A stretch of 64,000 nucleotides of DNA from the IMG/VR virus record IMGVR_UViG_3300020469_000035, positions 1 through 64,000 of that record; one strand, given 5' to 3'. The notes below the pieces were generated by a model that was not told where the DNA came from, did no database searches, and saw only the letters and a program-made list of their open reading frames with translations. A program made the position numbers and the translations under genes. Positions 34,885 through 44,317 of the stretch are shown here, piece by piece (the first letter of the stretch is position 1; each line of letters begins with the position of its first letter). Source of the stretch: a virus.

Positions 34885-36003
34885 TCAGTCCAAAATCTTG
34901 AATCCACCAGAAGAGCTTATTCCTACTGCAAATTGAGTGGATACTTCTACTTGCCCACCGATCTGCTTTTTGTAAGATTGACTTCTTAGTTGCGCATTTT
35001 CTATAACAAATTGATTCACTACATCATGATATTGACCACTATATTTATATCTGTTAGTATGATCAATAGTCATATTATACTTGGCGCCTTCGGTAAAAAA
35101 AGATTCTATTGAGCCAGTATCGTATTCTCTAAGAATTACATCCATTGACATATCAGCCATAATAGGAAATTTTAATTTTCTATCAAAAACATAGTTACTT
35201 CCAAATCCATATATATCCTGCCTGTCAATAGGAACGCTTAACGAAACGCTCTGAATCGCAGCATCTTCAGCTTCCAATGGTATTCCTCCGTATCCTCCCG
35301 CCATTTTTTGAATGTTTAACATTATATCTCCAGGCATTATAACGTTTGCTTGAGGAACAATGTCGTACCCAAAACTTTCTTCATTTAAGTTTAGTTTTTC
35401 TTCTGATTTTTGATTATCCATTCCAAGCTTTATTGACGGCAGGGTAGGAAGTTCTTCTGGATCATAAGTTTCAAAAGTCATGTTGCTTCCTTTAAATGAA
35501 ACAGACACCCTTGGAAGTTGTCCTACAGCAGCGGTATAATTATAGTTTGTCAAAAAACAGTTGCCGATTCCAATAACGTGATATCCAGAATAGTTAATTT
35601 CATTACTCAAGTCTCTATGAAGCCCTTCGTTTGATGCGACGGCAATGATGTTGATATCATCAGAAGATCTTGAATAATTTGCATCAAACCTAGATTTCAG
35701 AATACTTCCATCTTCACCAACATGAATTCCTAATGATTTCTCATTTTCCCCACTCGAGAATAAATACTCTATGTTGCATTCCACATCAGCGTTTCTGATA
35801 ATAGGAGACTCTCCATCTTGTTGCATAAAAGAGTCAGAGCCAATAGACTTTATATCTACTGCAGGATGATTGAACCCATAGTCCATAGATTGTACTCTTA
35901 TTAAGTTTCCAGATGTAGTTCCGTTTGCCTTGTAGCCAGGAAAGTCTGTCGCCAGAATACCCAGTCGCTCATAGGTCAATCTTGTAGGAGTGCATTTAGC
36001 CAT
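34885..36003 (-). CDS. Tail-tube-like protein (paralogue set, member 4)
   Basis: 372 residues, ATG at 36003, preceded by TGTAAT and 7 nt, so predicted leaderless. Parallels the main tube protein along its length: NLIRVQSMDYGFNHP, VECNIEYLFSSGENEKSLGIHVGEDG, GNCFLTNYNYTAAVGQLPRVSVSFKG, PGDIMLNI and AAIQSVSLSVPIDRQDIYGFG each have a counterpart in the 33387 protein. It is read against it, end to end across the terminator. It may be a second tube or neck ring, or a minor variant subunit. Confidence 0.6.
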   Translation of the reverse strand: MAKCTPTRLTYERLGILATDFPGYKANGTTSGNLIRVQSMDYGFNHPAVDIKSIGSDSFMQQDGESPIIRNADVECNIEYLFSSGENEKSLGIHVGEDGSILKSRFDANYSRSSDDINIIAVASNEGLHRDLSNEINYSGYHVIGIGNCFLTNYNYTAAVGQLPRVSVSFKGSNMTFETYDPEELPTLPSIKLGMDNQKSEEKLNLNEESFGYDIVPQANVIMPGDIMLNIQKMAGGYGGIPLEAEDAAIQSVSLSVPIDRQDIYGFGSNYVFDRKLKFPIMADMSMDVILREYDTGSIESFFTEGAKYNMTIDHTNRYKYSGQYHDVVNQFVIENAQLRSQSYKKQIGGQVEVSTQFAVGISSSGGFKILD

Positions 36004-36010
36004 TAAACCT

Positions 36011-36040
36011 ATTACACACTTTTGCCTTATTAAGTGTATT
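36011..36040. promoter_or_regulatory. Second symmetric divergent promoter candidate
   Basis: ATTACA (36011-36016) and TGTATT (36035-36040) form a near-inverted repeat 18 bp apart between the divergent genes at 36003 (minus) and 36056 (plus). On minus, the box reads TGTAAT and lies 7 nt before the ATG. On plus, TGTATT is 15 nt before the ATG. The minus -35 is poor (AATACA). The layout copies the 31382 site but is less perfect. Confidence 0.45.
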
Positions 36041-36055
36041 TATAAAAGACTTGCC

Positions 36056-37774
36056 ATGCCAAATAAAAGAATTTCAGACCTCACAGAGACGCTTCCTCTA
36101 ACTTCTAATCAATTAGGGTATCCCTTCAGAAGTTCTGCTTTAGTTACTTTCAATGCGGACGAGGACGCTTTATTTCTTCTAGCGAGGTCAGGCTCCCATA
36201 ATGAAAAAATAAAATATAAAGATTTAAAATTTTCCCTCACAGACAACGTTGCATATCTAACGGGAAAGCAGTTAATCAGTGGAGAAAAAACTTTCGTAGA
36301 TGAATGCACATTTCTTAGTACTACAAGAATAAACGAAATAATTGACATAACACATCAAGGAGATATTAGTGGAAATATTTTTGTCGGAGAGACAGGTTTA
36401 TTTGAACAAATAGGCGTTGGAGATAAATATTTTTTAAGAGAATCAGATATAACAAAAACCCTAGAAATAGACGGAGATTCTTTTTTTCACGGCTCGGTAG
36501 AAATTACTGGAGACGCTTATAGAAATGGCAAGGAACATCATCTTGATGGAAATTCAGAATATATAGGAGATATAAGTTTTATTGGAGATCAATTTCAAAA
36601 AGGTGATTTTGATTTACTGGGAGACTCCAAAAGATTGGGAAATATAACTCAAACAGGAAACGGTTTTTTTCACTCAGAACTAAAAGTTTACGGAGACATA
36701 AGGCTCGGAGAGTACATGTTCAGCCATCATGACCGTGCGCACGAACAGTTTTTTGAAAAAGTTGATGAAGAAAGTATTACTACATTTTTTCCAGACAACG
36801 TAATCGGTCAGCCGCACACTTTTTTAAGATTTGAGCCAGACTCAATAGAGTTAAAAGCGTCTAATTCAAAAGAATCAAGTATCAGATGGTTTGAAGACCT
36901 AGAATCAGGACTTATGCTCATGAGCGGCGCCGCATATAACCCAAATAATGCGCACGAATTATGGGAGAGGCAAGGAGGGTCGGGCATTGCCCCTCTTGTA
37001 AGCGGAGTGACCTCGGAAACAGGCAAAGCTGCGTCAATCATAATGGACAATGATTTAGAAAAGTCAATAAGATTTTACGTTGCAGAGAATGAAGAAGCGA
37101 TATCCATAACAAAATCAGGAAGTTTTGGAGTTAACGCTGAAGATCCATTTGCTCAGCTTTCGATGAGTGGAGATGCTTATATTACCCACGTAGATACCCA
37201 CGCATATGGAGAGTGGGGTCACGTATATCCTGGGCCTGAAGATGAAACGATTTGCTATAATACTGCCCTCAGAGAAGGAAAGGATAGTTATTTAATAAAT
37301 TTCCCAAAAACTTTTGATGGCGCTCCAGTTTTATCTGTTTCGGTCAAACATGAAAAAGGAGGTGTAATTATACCTTTCATGATATCCGGACTTACAGAAT
37401 CTCAGTTTAATATAAATTTTACAAGCCCCCTTCCAGACAATAACTATAAAGTAAACACTATAGCGATGTCTACGGGGGACCCAGATTGCTATGAAAGAGC
37501 AATGTTTCTTGATAAAATTCAAAGATTTACTAAACCCATTAGCGCTGGATCTTTTTCGTATCGGATTAATTTTCCGATTAACTTTGAATCGACGCCAATT
37601 GTATCCACTACAGTTGAGGGAGAAGAAAAATTTCTCCCGCATCTTATTTCAGGAATAACAACAGAAGGATACAATATAACCTTCGGAACACGACTTAAGA
37701 ACGACTATAAGATACACACAACCTCAAGCCTTGCAGGAACATACTCTAGATGCGAGCCAAACCACGAACACTGA
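36056..37774 (+). CDS. Tail fibre with beta-repeat shaft and two lectin-like domains
   Basis: 572 residues from the ATG at 36056; an upstream in-frame ATG would overlap the divergent gene. Residues about 20-120 form an attachment domain nearly duplicated in the next gene (RSGSHNEKI, LISGEKTF, INEIIDIT). Residues about 130-220 are a shaft of repeated G-[DN] turns every 6-9 residues. The last 200 residues hold two tandem domains of the type Y-x-I-x-F-P-x-x-F-x-x-x-P-V-L-S, then M/LISG-[LIV]-T, which resemble H-type lectin folds. It likely binds host glycans. The next ATG follows its TGA by one base. Confidence 0.75.
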   Translation: MPNKRISDLTETLPLTSNQLGYPFRSSALVTFNADEDALFLLARSGSHNEKIKYKDLKFSLTDNVAYLTGKQLISGEKTFVDECTFLSTTRINEIIDITHQGDISGNIFVGETGLFEQIGVGDKYFLRESDITKTLEIDGDSFFHGSVEITGDAYRNGKEHHLDGNSEYIGDISFIGDQFQKGDFDLLGDSKRLGNITQTGNGFFHSELKVYGDIRLGEYMFSHHDRAHEQFFEKVDEESITTFFPDNVIGQPHTFLRFEPDSIELKASNSKESSIRWFEDLESGLMLMSGAAYNPNNAHELWERQGGSGIAPLVSGVTSETGKAASIIMDNDLEKSIRFYVAENEEAISITKSGSFGVNAEDPFAQLSMSGDAYITHVDTHAYGEWGHVYPGPEDETICYNTALREGKDSYLINFPKTFDGAPVLSVSVKHEKGGVIIPFMISGLTESQFNINFTSPLPDNNYKVNTIAMSTGDPDCYERAMFLDKIQRFTKPISAGSFSYRINFPINFESTPIVSTTVEGEEKFLPHLISGITTEGYNITFGTRLKNDYKIHTTSSLAGTYSRCEPNHEH

Positions 37775-37775
37775 A

Positions 37776-39794
37776 ATGAACAAAGATAACAGAACGTCAA
37801 ACATGCAAGAGGTTTCTCGTCTTTTTGCAGACATAAATGTTCCCGCAAGCTACATTCCCCAACCAAGCGGAAACAATGACGATCAAGCTTTACTTTTAAT
37901 TTCTAGATCTGGCTCTCATAATGAAAAAATAAGCTATGGAGACTTTAAGAATTCGTTATTAGACAATGTTGTCTGTCTTACTGGAGATCAGCTTATTAGC
38001 GGAGAAAAAACCTTCGCAGATGTAACCACATTTTTAAGCAGAACAAACATCAATGAAATTATTGACATTACAGAAACTGGAGATATAAGCGGAAATGTAT
38101 TCGTAGGAGAAAGCGGTCTTTTCCAAAAGGTCGGAGTAGGACTTCACTTTACCAGAAGAGAAATGCTTGACGAGTCTTTTTTTAATCGACCTTCTAAAAG
38201 CGGAGACTGGAAATCAATAACTTTTGGAGGAGGAGTTCAAGAGCCGACTTATCTTTTTGGAAGCGATTTTAGCGGCGAGCAAATAAACCTGTCAACAGAA
38301 TCAGAGTCTAAAAACGTATATCAGCCCTCAGGATATTATGCGGCGATGATACCAGATGCGCATCAAAATAATTTAGATACATTTCTTGACGACCATGACC
38401 TATTTCCTGACGAACTTCACTATGAAATGGGAGGGGCTTGGGTTGGCATAGAGTTTGAAGAACCTTTTTTCTATAAAGGCATAAACATCTTCCCCTCAGA
38501 CAATTTAGATTTTGCAGCGGAGGACTTTAAGGTTCTTGGTTCAAATAACGGAGAAAGCTGGACTACGCTTCATGTAGAATCTGGACTTGACGCCGCCAGT
38601 TATCCCTCCTCTACAAGCGGAAACCAATTTTTTCTTCAAGATTATCTTACAACAGGATTCTCTCACTACAGATATGTTCCAACAAAAATAATAAATGCAG
38701 ATCAATGGAAAATTAAACACTTTAATTTTAGAGGAGTTAAAGATCTCCGCAGGCCATTCACTCAGAATCCGACGCACACTTTACACATCTCGGGAGACTC
38801 TTTATTTGTCGGAGATGTAACTATTTCTGGAAATACATTTATCACAGGCAACAACAGGGTAGTTGGAGATTCTTTTTTTAGAGGAGATATTCGACAGACT
38901 GGAGATTTTACCCAAACTGGAGATAACACAAGATTTGGAGATGCCTATTTAAGTGGCACCTTAAATGTTACTGGGGATGTAGATATTTATGGAGACCTTA
39001 TGGTTACAGGTGATATAGGGCTCAACGAATACTTATATCATAACGAAGACGAAGATACATACTTGCGCTTCACAGACAACCAAATAACGATATCTGCTGG
39101 AGATGAAACTCAAATAAAAATAAGGGAGTCCGGAGATGGAGATTTTATTTCTTTTACAACTTCAGGTCAAGAAAGAGCGAGAATTTTAAATGACGGAAAA
39201 TTTGCAATAAATAGCACAGAAGCGCTAGGTCAGCTTTCTGTAACAGGAGATTCATACCTTGAGAGACTTTTCGTAACTGGTTGCACAGGAGAGTGGCTGC
39301 AAGTTATGGGCACGTCAGATGAAACGGTTACTTTTGCTACTGAAATTATGGGAGGGCAAGATCGTTATCAGATTGATTTTCCAAAAACATTTGGATCGAC
39401 ACCAGTTTTATCTATTGGGTTACAAAACGATCATGGAGCCCCAATTGTTCCTCATATGATATCAGGAGTCACTCAGTCAGAATTTAATCTTTTATTTACA
39501 ACTTTTCTTGCACATGATACATATATAGTTCATACTACAGCTCGGCCAGCAAAAAGCTCTCAATATAGAACCGTAACTCAATCATTCGCGACAGACCTTG
39601 TTGTGGGGCAAGATCTTCACGAAATAATGTTTCCAGAGCCTTTTTCCGTTCCGCCCGTTGTGTCTGCGACAGTAGAAACAAACAAATATTTAATACCATA
39701 CTTGGTTTCAGGAGTAACAGAACAAAGCTACTTCGTTAAATTCGGAGCAAATACCCCTGCAAATTATAAAATTCATACTCACGCAGTCAGATAA
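37776..39794 (+). CDS. Paralogous tail fibre with discoidin-like insert and two lectin-like domains
   Basis: 672 residues from the ATG at 37776, one base after the previous stop. Same N-terminal module, G-[DN] shaft (about residues 340-430) and duplicated H-lectin-like C-terminus as its neighbour. It has an extra module at about 140-330: YEMGGAWVGIEFEEPFFYKGINIFPSD, then FKVLGSNNGESWTTLH and FSHYRYVPTKI, which reads as an F5/8 type C (discoidin, galactose-binding-like) domain. The pair may mediate two receptor specificities on a shared attachment site, the insert adding a second binding face. The duplicated genes probably arose by tandem duplication. Confidence 0.75.
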   Translation: MNKDNRTSNMQEVSRLFADINVPASYIPQPSGNNDDQALLLISRSGSHNEKISYGDFKNSLLDNVVCLTGDQLISGEKTFADVTTFLSRTNINEIIDITETGDISGNVFVGESGLFQKVGVGLHFTRREMLDESFFNRPSKSGDWKSITFGGGVQEPTYLFGSDFSGEQINLSTESESKNVYQPSGYYAAMIPDAHQNNLDTFLDDHDLFPDELHYEMGGAWVGIEFEEPFFYKGINIFPSDNLDFAAEDFKVLGSNNGESWTTLHVESGLDAASYPSSTSGNQFFLQDYLTTGFSHYRYVPTKIINADQWKIKHFNFRGVKDLRRPFTQNPTHTLHISGDSLFVGDVTISGNTFITGNNRVVGDSFFRGDIRQTGDFTQTGDNTRFGDAYLSGTLNVTGDVDIYGDLMVTGDIGLNEYLYHNEDEDTYLRFTDNQITISAGDETQIKIRESGDGDFISFTTSGQERARILNDGKFAINSTEALGQLSVTGDSYLERLFVTGCTGEWLQVMGTSDETVTFATEIMGGQDRYQIDFPKTFGSTPVLSIGLQNDHGAPIVPHMISGVTQSEFNLLFTTFLAHDTYIVHTTARPAKSSQYRTVTQSFATDLVVGQDLHEIMFPEPFSVPPVVSATVETNKYLIPYLVSGVTEQSYFVKFGANTPANYKIHTHAVR

Positions 39795-39819
39795 ACAAAA
39801 ACTAGTGTAATACAGAAAG

Positions 39820-42800
39820 ATGATCTCGAATAACATATTTACTTCCGACATAGTAAGCGGTCAACATTTTTACTCAGACAAGCTTATAGCAAGAACACCT
39901 CAAGGATTACACATCGTAGATGACGAAGACAACGGAATGTTTCTTGAAGACGGAGGAAACATTGGTATTGGTACTACTGACCCATCTCATAACTTACATA
40001 TTGCTGGTGGAACTCCATCGATGAAACTTGAAGGTTCGCAACCAAGAATATGGCTAAGAGAAACTGATCAAACAGATTTAAATACCCTAATTAGAAACAA
40101 CAATTCTGTTTTTGAGATTGACACAGTAAGCGATGCAGATGCTTATGTTCAAAATAGATTCGCAATTAACCATGGAAATGGTAATGTCAGGATCAATGAT
40201 TTGCTTGGTATTGGTAAAGATCCAGACGGATATCATCTTGACGTTGCGGCTCCTGGAGCTGGTGCAAATGGCATCCGAGTGCAAACAAATAATGCTTCAT
40301 CAAATGCAATAGTGCATATTGGTGGCGGAGGAAGCTCAGACATTAAATTTAAAGTAGATGGATCCGGAAGCGTAACAACTGCAAAAGATGTTACAATTGG
40401 TGGAAATCTTACGGTTAATGGAACAACTACTACGGTAAATTCAACCACGGTTACTGTTGATGATAAAAATATAGAACTCGGATCAGTTGATACTCCCACA
40501 AATACTACCGCAGATGGCGGAGGAATTACTTTAAAAGGCGCGACAGACAAAGAATTTAAATGGACCAACGCATCTAATTCATGGAATTCTAGTGAGCATC
40601 TAGGAATTGCCGATGGCAAACATCTTTTTACAGATAAAGTGCGCGCAAGAGATAACGCAGGATTATTACTTCAAGATAGTAATGGAAATGGAATTTTTAT
40701 TGAAGATGGTGGCAATGTAGGCATTGGTACTACGAATCCGTTCGTTGACTTGGATGTAAATGGAGGCACAAATACACAACTAAGATTGACTGCATCTGAC
40801 TCTCTTGGCATGAGTGCGGTAAATTTTGGTGACCAAGACAATGCAGCGGCAGGTAGGATAATCTATAGCCATGTGGATGATTCATTAAGTTTTAAAACTA
40901 ATAATGTAAACAATAGATTTACAATCGACTCCAACGGCAATGTAGGTATTGGTACCCCGAGCCCTGCCAGACTTCTGAGTGTCGAAGATTCAAGCTCAAA
41001 TGCATTCGTTTCTATAGTTTCAAAAAATGACTCTAGAAGCGCGATATTTTTTGGTGATACCGATTCAGATGGCCAAGGCAGAATTGATTATGACAACAGT
41101 GATGATCACTTGCACTTTTCAACTTCAGCTACCGAAAGAATGCGTATCGATAGCTCAGGCAATGTAGGTATTGGTACTACGAGCCCTTCAGAGAAGCTGG
41201 ATATTAGCGGAACCGTAAAAGCAACTCGTGCAAAACTTGCCGACCTAGATATACGCAGCTTTACAGAAGCAACTGCAGGAGTTATTGGCGATTTACTTCC
41301 TGCAACAAATACTTCTAAATTTGGCACTATTATTGAAACTGATCCGAATGGCCAAATGATATTTGGTATTCGCGGTAATGATGAGAATGATGCATTCAGA
41401 ATTTTAACAAAAAATTATGCTGCTTCTACCACCAATGAAGCTAGTCGCCCTTACAATTACGCTGCACTTTGCGTTGAAAGCAGCGGCAATGTAGGTATTG
41501 GTACTACGAGTCCAGAGGAGGTATTACACATCAAGAGCACTACACCGATTATAAAACTCACAGACACTAATACAAATCTATCCTCACTATTACATGCAGA
41601 TACTGGAATGGGTAGTCTTATCTTTGTAGCAGATTCCACTGCAGGGGGTACAAATCCATTTATAAGCTTTCGAACCCAAGGCACAAGTACTGCTGAGGAA
41701 AAGTTACGCATCACGGACAACGGCAATGTAGGTATTGGTACTACGACTCCTGATCATCAGTTGCATGTTGCTGGTGATGGTTATTTTGCAGGAGATTCCG
41801 TACCGAATATCGCACCCGCTGCTGGTGTGTATTTAGGTAAATCCGAAAATTCCCCATCTCACCATGTTTCCATAGTTTCCGCTGATAGTGAAAACGCATA
41901 CATAGATTTCTCAAACACAACAAGAGACGCAATTGGAAGAATATTATATGCCAATCCAAGTTCCTCTTGGCCTGCCGGACAAGGTTTGAGTTTTTATGCC
42001 GACTACACAGGTCAAAACAACGTCCCCGATTTTTTTATCAAATCTGACGGCAATGTAGGTATTGGTACTACAACTCCTGCAGGTACATTAGAGTTATCAT
42101 CTACTGCTACAGATGTAAATCTATACATGGGCGGCACTCCCGTGAGTGGCGGAAGAGAACCTTGGAGGTTTCAGTCGGAGGGTGATTATTTACATATAGG
42201 GCAAAACAAAAGTTCATTTGCTCAATACATGACATTCCACGGGAGCAGTGTCGGCATTGGTACTACGACTCCATCACAAAAACTTCATGTTTATGGCACG
42301 ACATTGCTTGAGAGCTCTAATGCAAAACTTTGTGTTTGCGCGAACGGCAAAATTGAAATACAAGCAACTGTTGAGGTAGACGACGATGGAGGAAGTAAAG
42401 GTCTTTGGTTTGGAGATATCGGAGAGTCGCAATCAAAAGGATATATTGGAGGAGGAGCTTATGCGGTTAACGGTTTAGGCGCGAATGATTTTGGAATAAG
42501 CTCTAGCACTGGAAATAATTTGGCTTTTGGAATCGGCGGTGTTGGTAAAATGACAATCCTTAATAACGGCAATGTAGGTATTGGTACCGCAACCCCAGAA
42601 TCAGCACTTCACGTTGTTGGAAAAGCAACAATTGAAAGCTCGGGACCAGTATTAGTCCTTAAGGACACAGATGGTGGGGATGTAAATTCTCAAAATGGAT
42701 TTATTGACTATAGAGATCAAAACGATGCACAAAGAGGTTATGTTGGATTTGGCAGCTCAACTAATAAAGAATTTAGTATCTGGAACATGATTGGAGATAT

Positions 42801-44286
42801 ACGCCTTGGCACAGGAACCACTGTGAATATGCGAATCAAAGAAAATGGCACAGTCGAAATTCCTGGCGATCTTGTGGTTACAGGAAAGACAACCACAAAT
42901 AATGTAGAAACAGTTAGTACCTCAAACGGAGTAGTATTCGAAGGTAGCGCCACAGACGATCATGAAGGAACTTTAAAAGCAGGAACATTAACTGCAGATC
43001 GCGCATATACCTTGCCAAATCAAAGCGGCACGGTTGCGATGACGAGTGACATCAAAAATTCCGCAATTACAATTACAGCAGGAGGAGCCCTCACAGGTGG
43101 AGGAACTTTAAATTTAAATCAATCCTCTGCTGAAACGATCACCATAAATCACCAAGATACGTCATCGCAAGGCTCGTCGAATAATAGCGGCAGAACTTAC
43201 ATTCAAGACATAAGCCTTGATGGTTATGGTCACGTTACATCAATAGGAACCGCATCAGAAACAGTGGTTGCTTCGAATGCTGCAATTACAATTACAGCAG
43301 GCAACGCTTTAACAGGAGGAGGAACTTTAAATTTAAATCAATCCTCTGCAGAGACGATAACAATAAACCACCAAGACACTTCATCACAAGGTTCGTCAAA
43401 TAACAGCGGTAGAACCTACATTCAAGACATAAGCCTTGATGGTTATGGTCACGTTACATCAATAGGAACCGCATCAGAAACAGTGGTTGCTTCGAATGCT
43501 GCAATTACAATTACAGCAGGCAACGCTTTAACAGGAGGAGGAACTTTAAATTTAAATCAATCCTCTGCAGAGACGATAACAATAAACCACCAAGACACTT
43601 CATCACAAGGTTCGTCAAATAACAGCGGTAGAACCTACATTCAAGACATAACTCTTGATACTTATGGTCACGTTACAGCAATAGGAACCGCAACAGAAAC
43701 GGTAATCAACACCGACACAAACACTACTTATAGCAATGGCAACCATTTAACCTTAACAGGCACTGAATTTTCTGTAAATAGAGACCTAAGAGGAGGAACA
43801 GATCCATCAACAGGTGTTTACGCTATTGGACAAAACGATCAGAGCTATTTTATAATTCACGGAATCTTCTCTAAAAAAGCAGAAACCTATCTAGGAGGAA
43901 ACCTTATATCTAAGCTTGAAGAAGACGGAGATTTTCATGTAGAGGGAGATGTTGTGGCCTTCTCGACAACAGTATCTGACGAAAAATTTAAAGACAATAT
44001 AGGACAAATAAAAAGCGGCCTAGAAAAAGTCAAAAAACTTCGTGGAGTAGAGTTTGATTGGAATGCCACTTCCCGCAAAGGAACAAAGGATATCGGGGTT
44101 ATAGCTCAAGAAGTTGAACAAGTTATACCCGAAGTTGTAAGCGAAAAAGTCCCATGTGTTGGAGAGTTTTGTGAAAATACAGAAAAATATAAAACAGTAG
44201 ATTATGCAAAATTAGTTCCTGTTTTAATCGAGGCAATAAAAGACCTATCTGAAGAGGTCGAAGAATTAAAGAAAAAATTGTCTTGA
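39820..44286 (+). CDS. Long tail fibre with GNVGIGT repeats and S74 chaperone
   Basis: 1488 residues. The ATG at 39820 lies 8 nt after TGTAAT. Nine copies of [GNSD]-[GS]-[NS]-[VI]-GIGT-x-x-P, each followed by a short LHV-G strand, are spaced through residues 45-930; this is a common trimeric fibre repeat. Residues about 1082-1300 hold three 73-residue repeats (AITITAG...LNLNQSS...YIQDI). The end, from about residue 1386, is a peptidase S74 domain (SDEKFKDNI, VEFDWN, IGVIAQEVEQVIPEVV) with a terminal coiled coil. It should trimerise and self-cleave to release the mature fibre. The strongly conserved repeat DNA favours recombination. Confidence 0.9.
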   Translation: MISNNIFTSDIVSGQHFYSDKLIARTPQGLHIVDDEDNGMFLEDGGNIGIGTTDPSHNLHIAGGTPSMKLEGSQPRIWLRETDQTDLNTLIRNNNSVFEIDTVSDADAYVQNRFAINHGNGNVRINDLLGIGKDPDGYHLDVAAPGAGANGIRVQTNNASSNAIVHIGGGGSSDIKFKVDGSGSVTTAKDVTIGGNLTVNGTTTTVNSTTVTVDDKNIELGSVDTPTNTTADGGGITLKGATDKEFKWTNASNSWNSSEHLGIADGKHLFTDKVRARDNAGLLLQDSNGNGIFIEDGGNVGIGTTNPFVDLDVNGGTNTQLRLTASDSLGMSAVNFGDQDNAAAGRIIYSHVDDSLSFKTNNVNNRFTIDSNGNVGIGTPSPARLLSVEDSSSNAFVSIVSKNDSRSAIFFGDTDSDGQGRIDYDNSDDHLHFSTSATERMRIDSSGNVGIGTTSPSEKLDISGTVKATRAKLADLDIRSFTEATAGVIGDLLPATNTSKFGTIIETDPNGQMIFGIRGNDENDAFRILTKNYAASTTNEASRPYNYAALCVESSGNVGIGTTSPEEVLHIKSTTPIIKLTDTNTNLSSLLHADTGMGSLIFVADSTAGGTNPFISFRTQGTSTAEEKLRITDNGNVGIGTTTPDHQLHVAGDGYFAGDSVPNIAPAAGVYLGKSENSPSHHVSIVSADSENAYIDFSNTTRDAIGRILYANPSSSWPAGQGLSFYADYTGQNNVPDFFIKSDGNVGIGTTTPAGTLELSSTATDVNLYMGGTPVSGGREPWRFQSEGDYLHIGQNKSSFAQYMTFHGSSVGIGTTTPSQKLHVYGTTLLESSNAKLCVCANGKIEIQATVEVDDDGGSKGLWFGDIGESQSKGYIGGGAYAVNGLGANDFGISSSTGNNLAFGIGGVGKMTILNNGNVGIGTATPESALHVVGKATIESSGPVLVLKDTDGGDVNSQNGFIDYRDQNDAQRGYVGFGSSTNKEFSIWNMIGDIRLGTGTTVNMRIKENGTVEIPGDLVVTGKTTTNNVETVSTSNGVVFEGSATDDHEGTLKAGTLTADRAYTLPNQSGTVAMTSDIKNSAITITAGGALTGGGTLNLNQSSAETITINHQDTSSQGSSNNSGRTYIQDISLDGYGHVTSIGTASETVVASNAAITITAGNALTGGGTLNLNQSSAETITINHQDTSSQGSSNNSGRTYIQDISLDGYGHVTSIGTASETVVASNAAITITAGNALTGGGTLNLNQSSAETITINHQDTSSQGSSNNSGRTYIQDITLDTYGHVTAIGTATETVINTDTNTTYSNGNHLTLTGTEFSVNRDLRGGTDPSTGVYAIGQNDQSYFIIHGIFSKKAETYLGGNLISKLEEDGDFHVEGDVVAFSTTVSDEKFKDNIGQIKSGLEKVKKLRGVEFDWNATSRKGTKDIGVIAQEVEQVIPEVVSEKVPCVGEFCENTEKYKTVDYAKLVPVLIEAIKDLSEEVEELKKKLS
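43063..43719 (+). repeat. Three tandem 219-bp repeats in the fibre gene
   Basis: Units begin at 43063, 43282 and 43501. The stretch 43201-43419 is identical to 43420-43638 over 219 bp, so the last duplication is very recent; the outer edges of units 1 and 3 have diverged. Each unit encodes 73 residues, keeping the reading frame. The array could change copy number by recombination and so change fibre length. Confidence 0.95.
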
Positions 44287-44311
44287 CTCCTTGATTAAAT
44301 GCTGCTATAAT
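44283..44311 (+). promoter_or_regulatory. Sigma70-type promoter for a leaderless transcript (44318 operon)
   Basis: TTGACT (44283-44288), 17 bp, TATAAT (44306-44311). The ATG begins 7 nt after the end of the -10 box, where transcription normally starts. It overlaps the end of the fibre gene and starts the 44.3-47.8 kb operon. Confidence 0.85.
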
Positions 44312-44317
44312 AGTGGC

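Noticed and set aside
37731-37775. Earlier start for the second fibre gene
   Set aside because: It would overlap the previous gene by 44 nt; the ATG at 37776 is one base after its stop and begins before the conserved module.
40711-42590. Regularly spaced GGCAATGTAGGTATTGGTAC as a CRISPR-like array
   Set aside because: The repeats are in frame, encode GNVGIGT and have variable spacing; this is a fibre protein repeat, not a CRISPR.
39820-44286. A diversity-generating retroelement in the fibre region
   Set aside because: No reverse transcriptase, and no adenine-biased variable/template repeat pair is visible.
44291-44317. Longer N-terminal starts for the genes at 44318, 47866 and 50048
   Set aside because: The extra codons lie within or upstream of clear promoters whose -10 boxes end 6-7 nt before the chosen ATGs, so they cannot be on the transcript.
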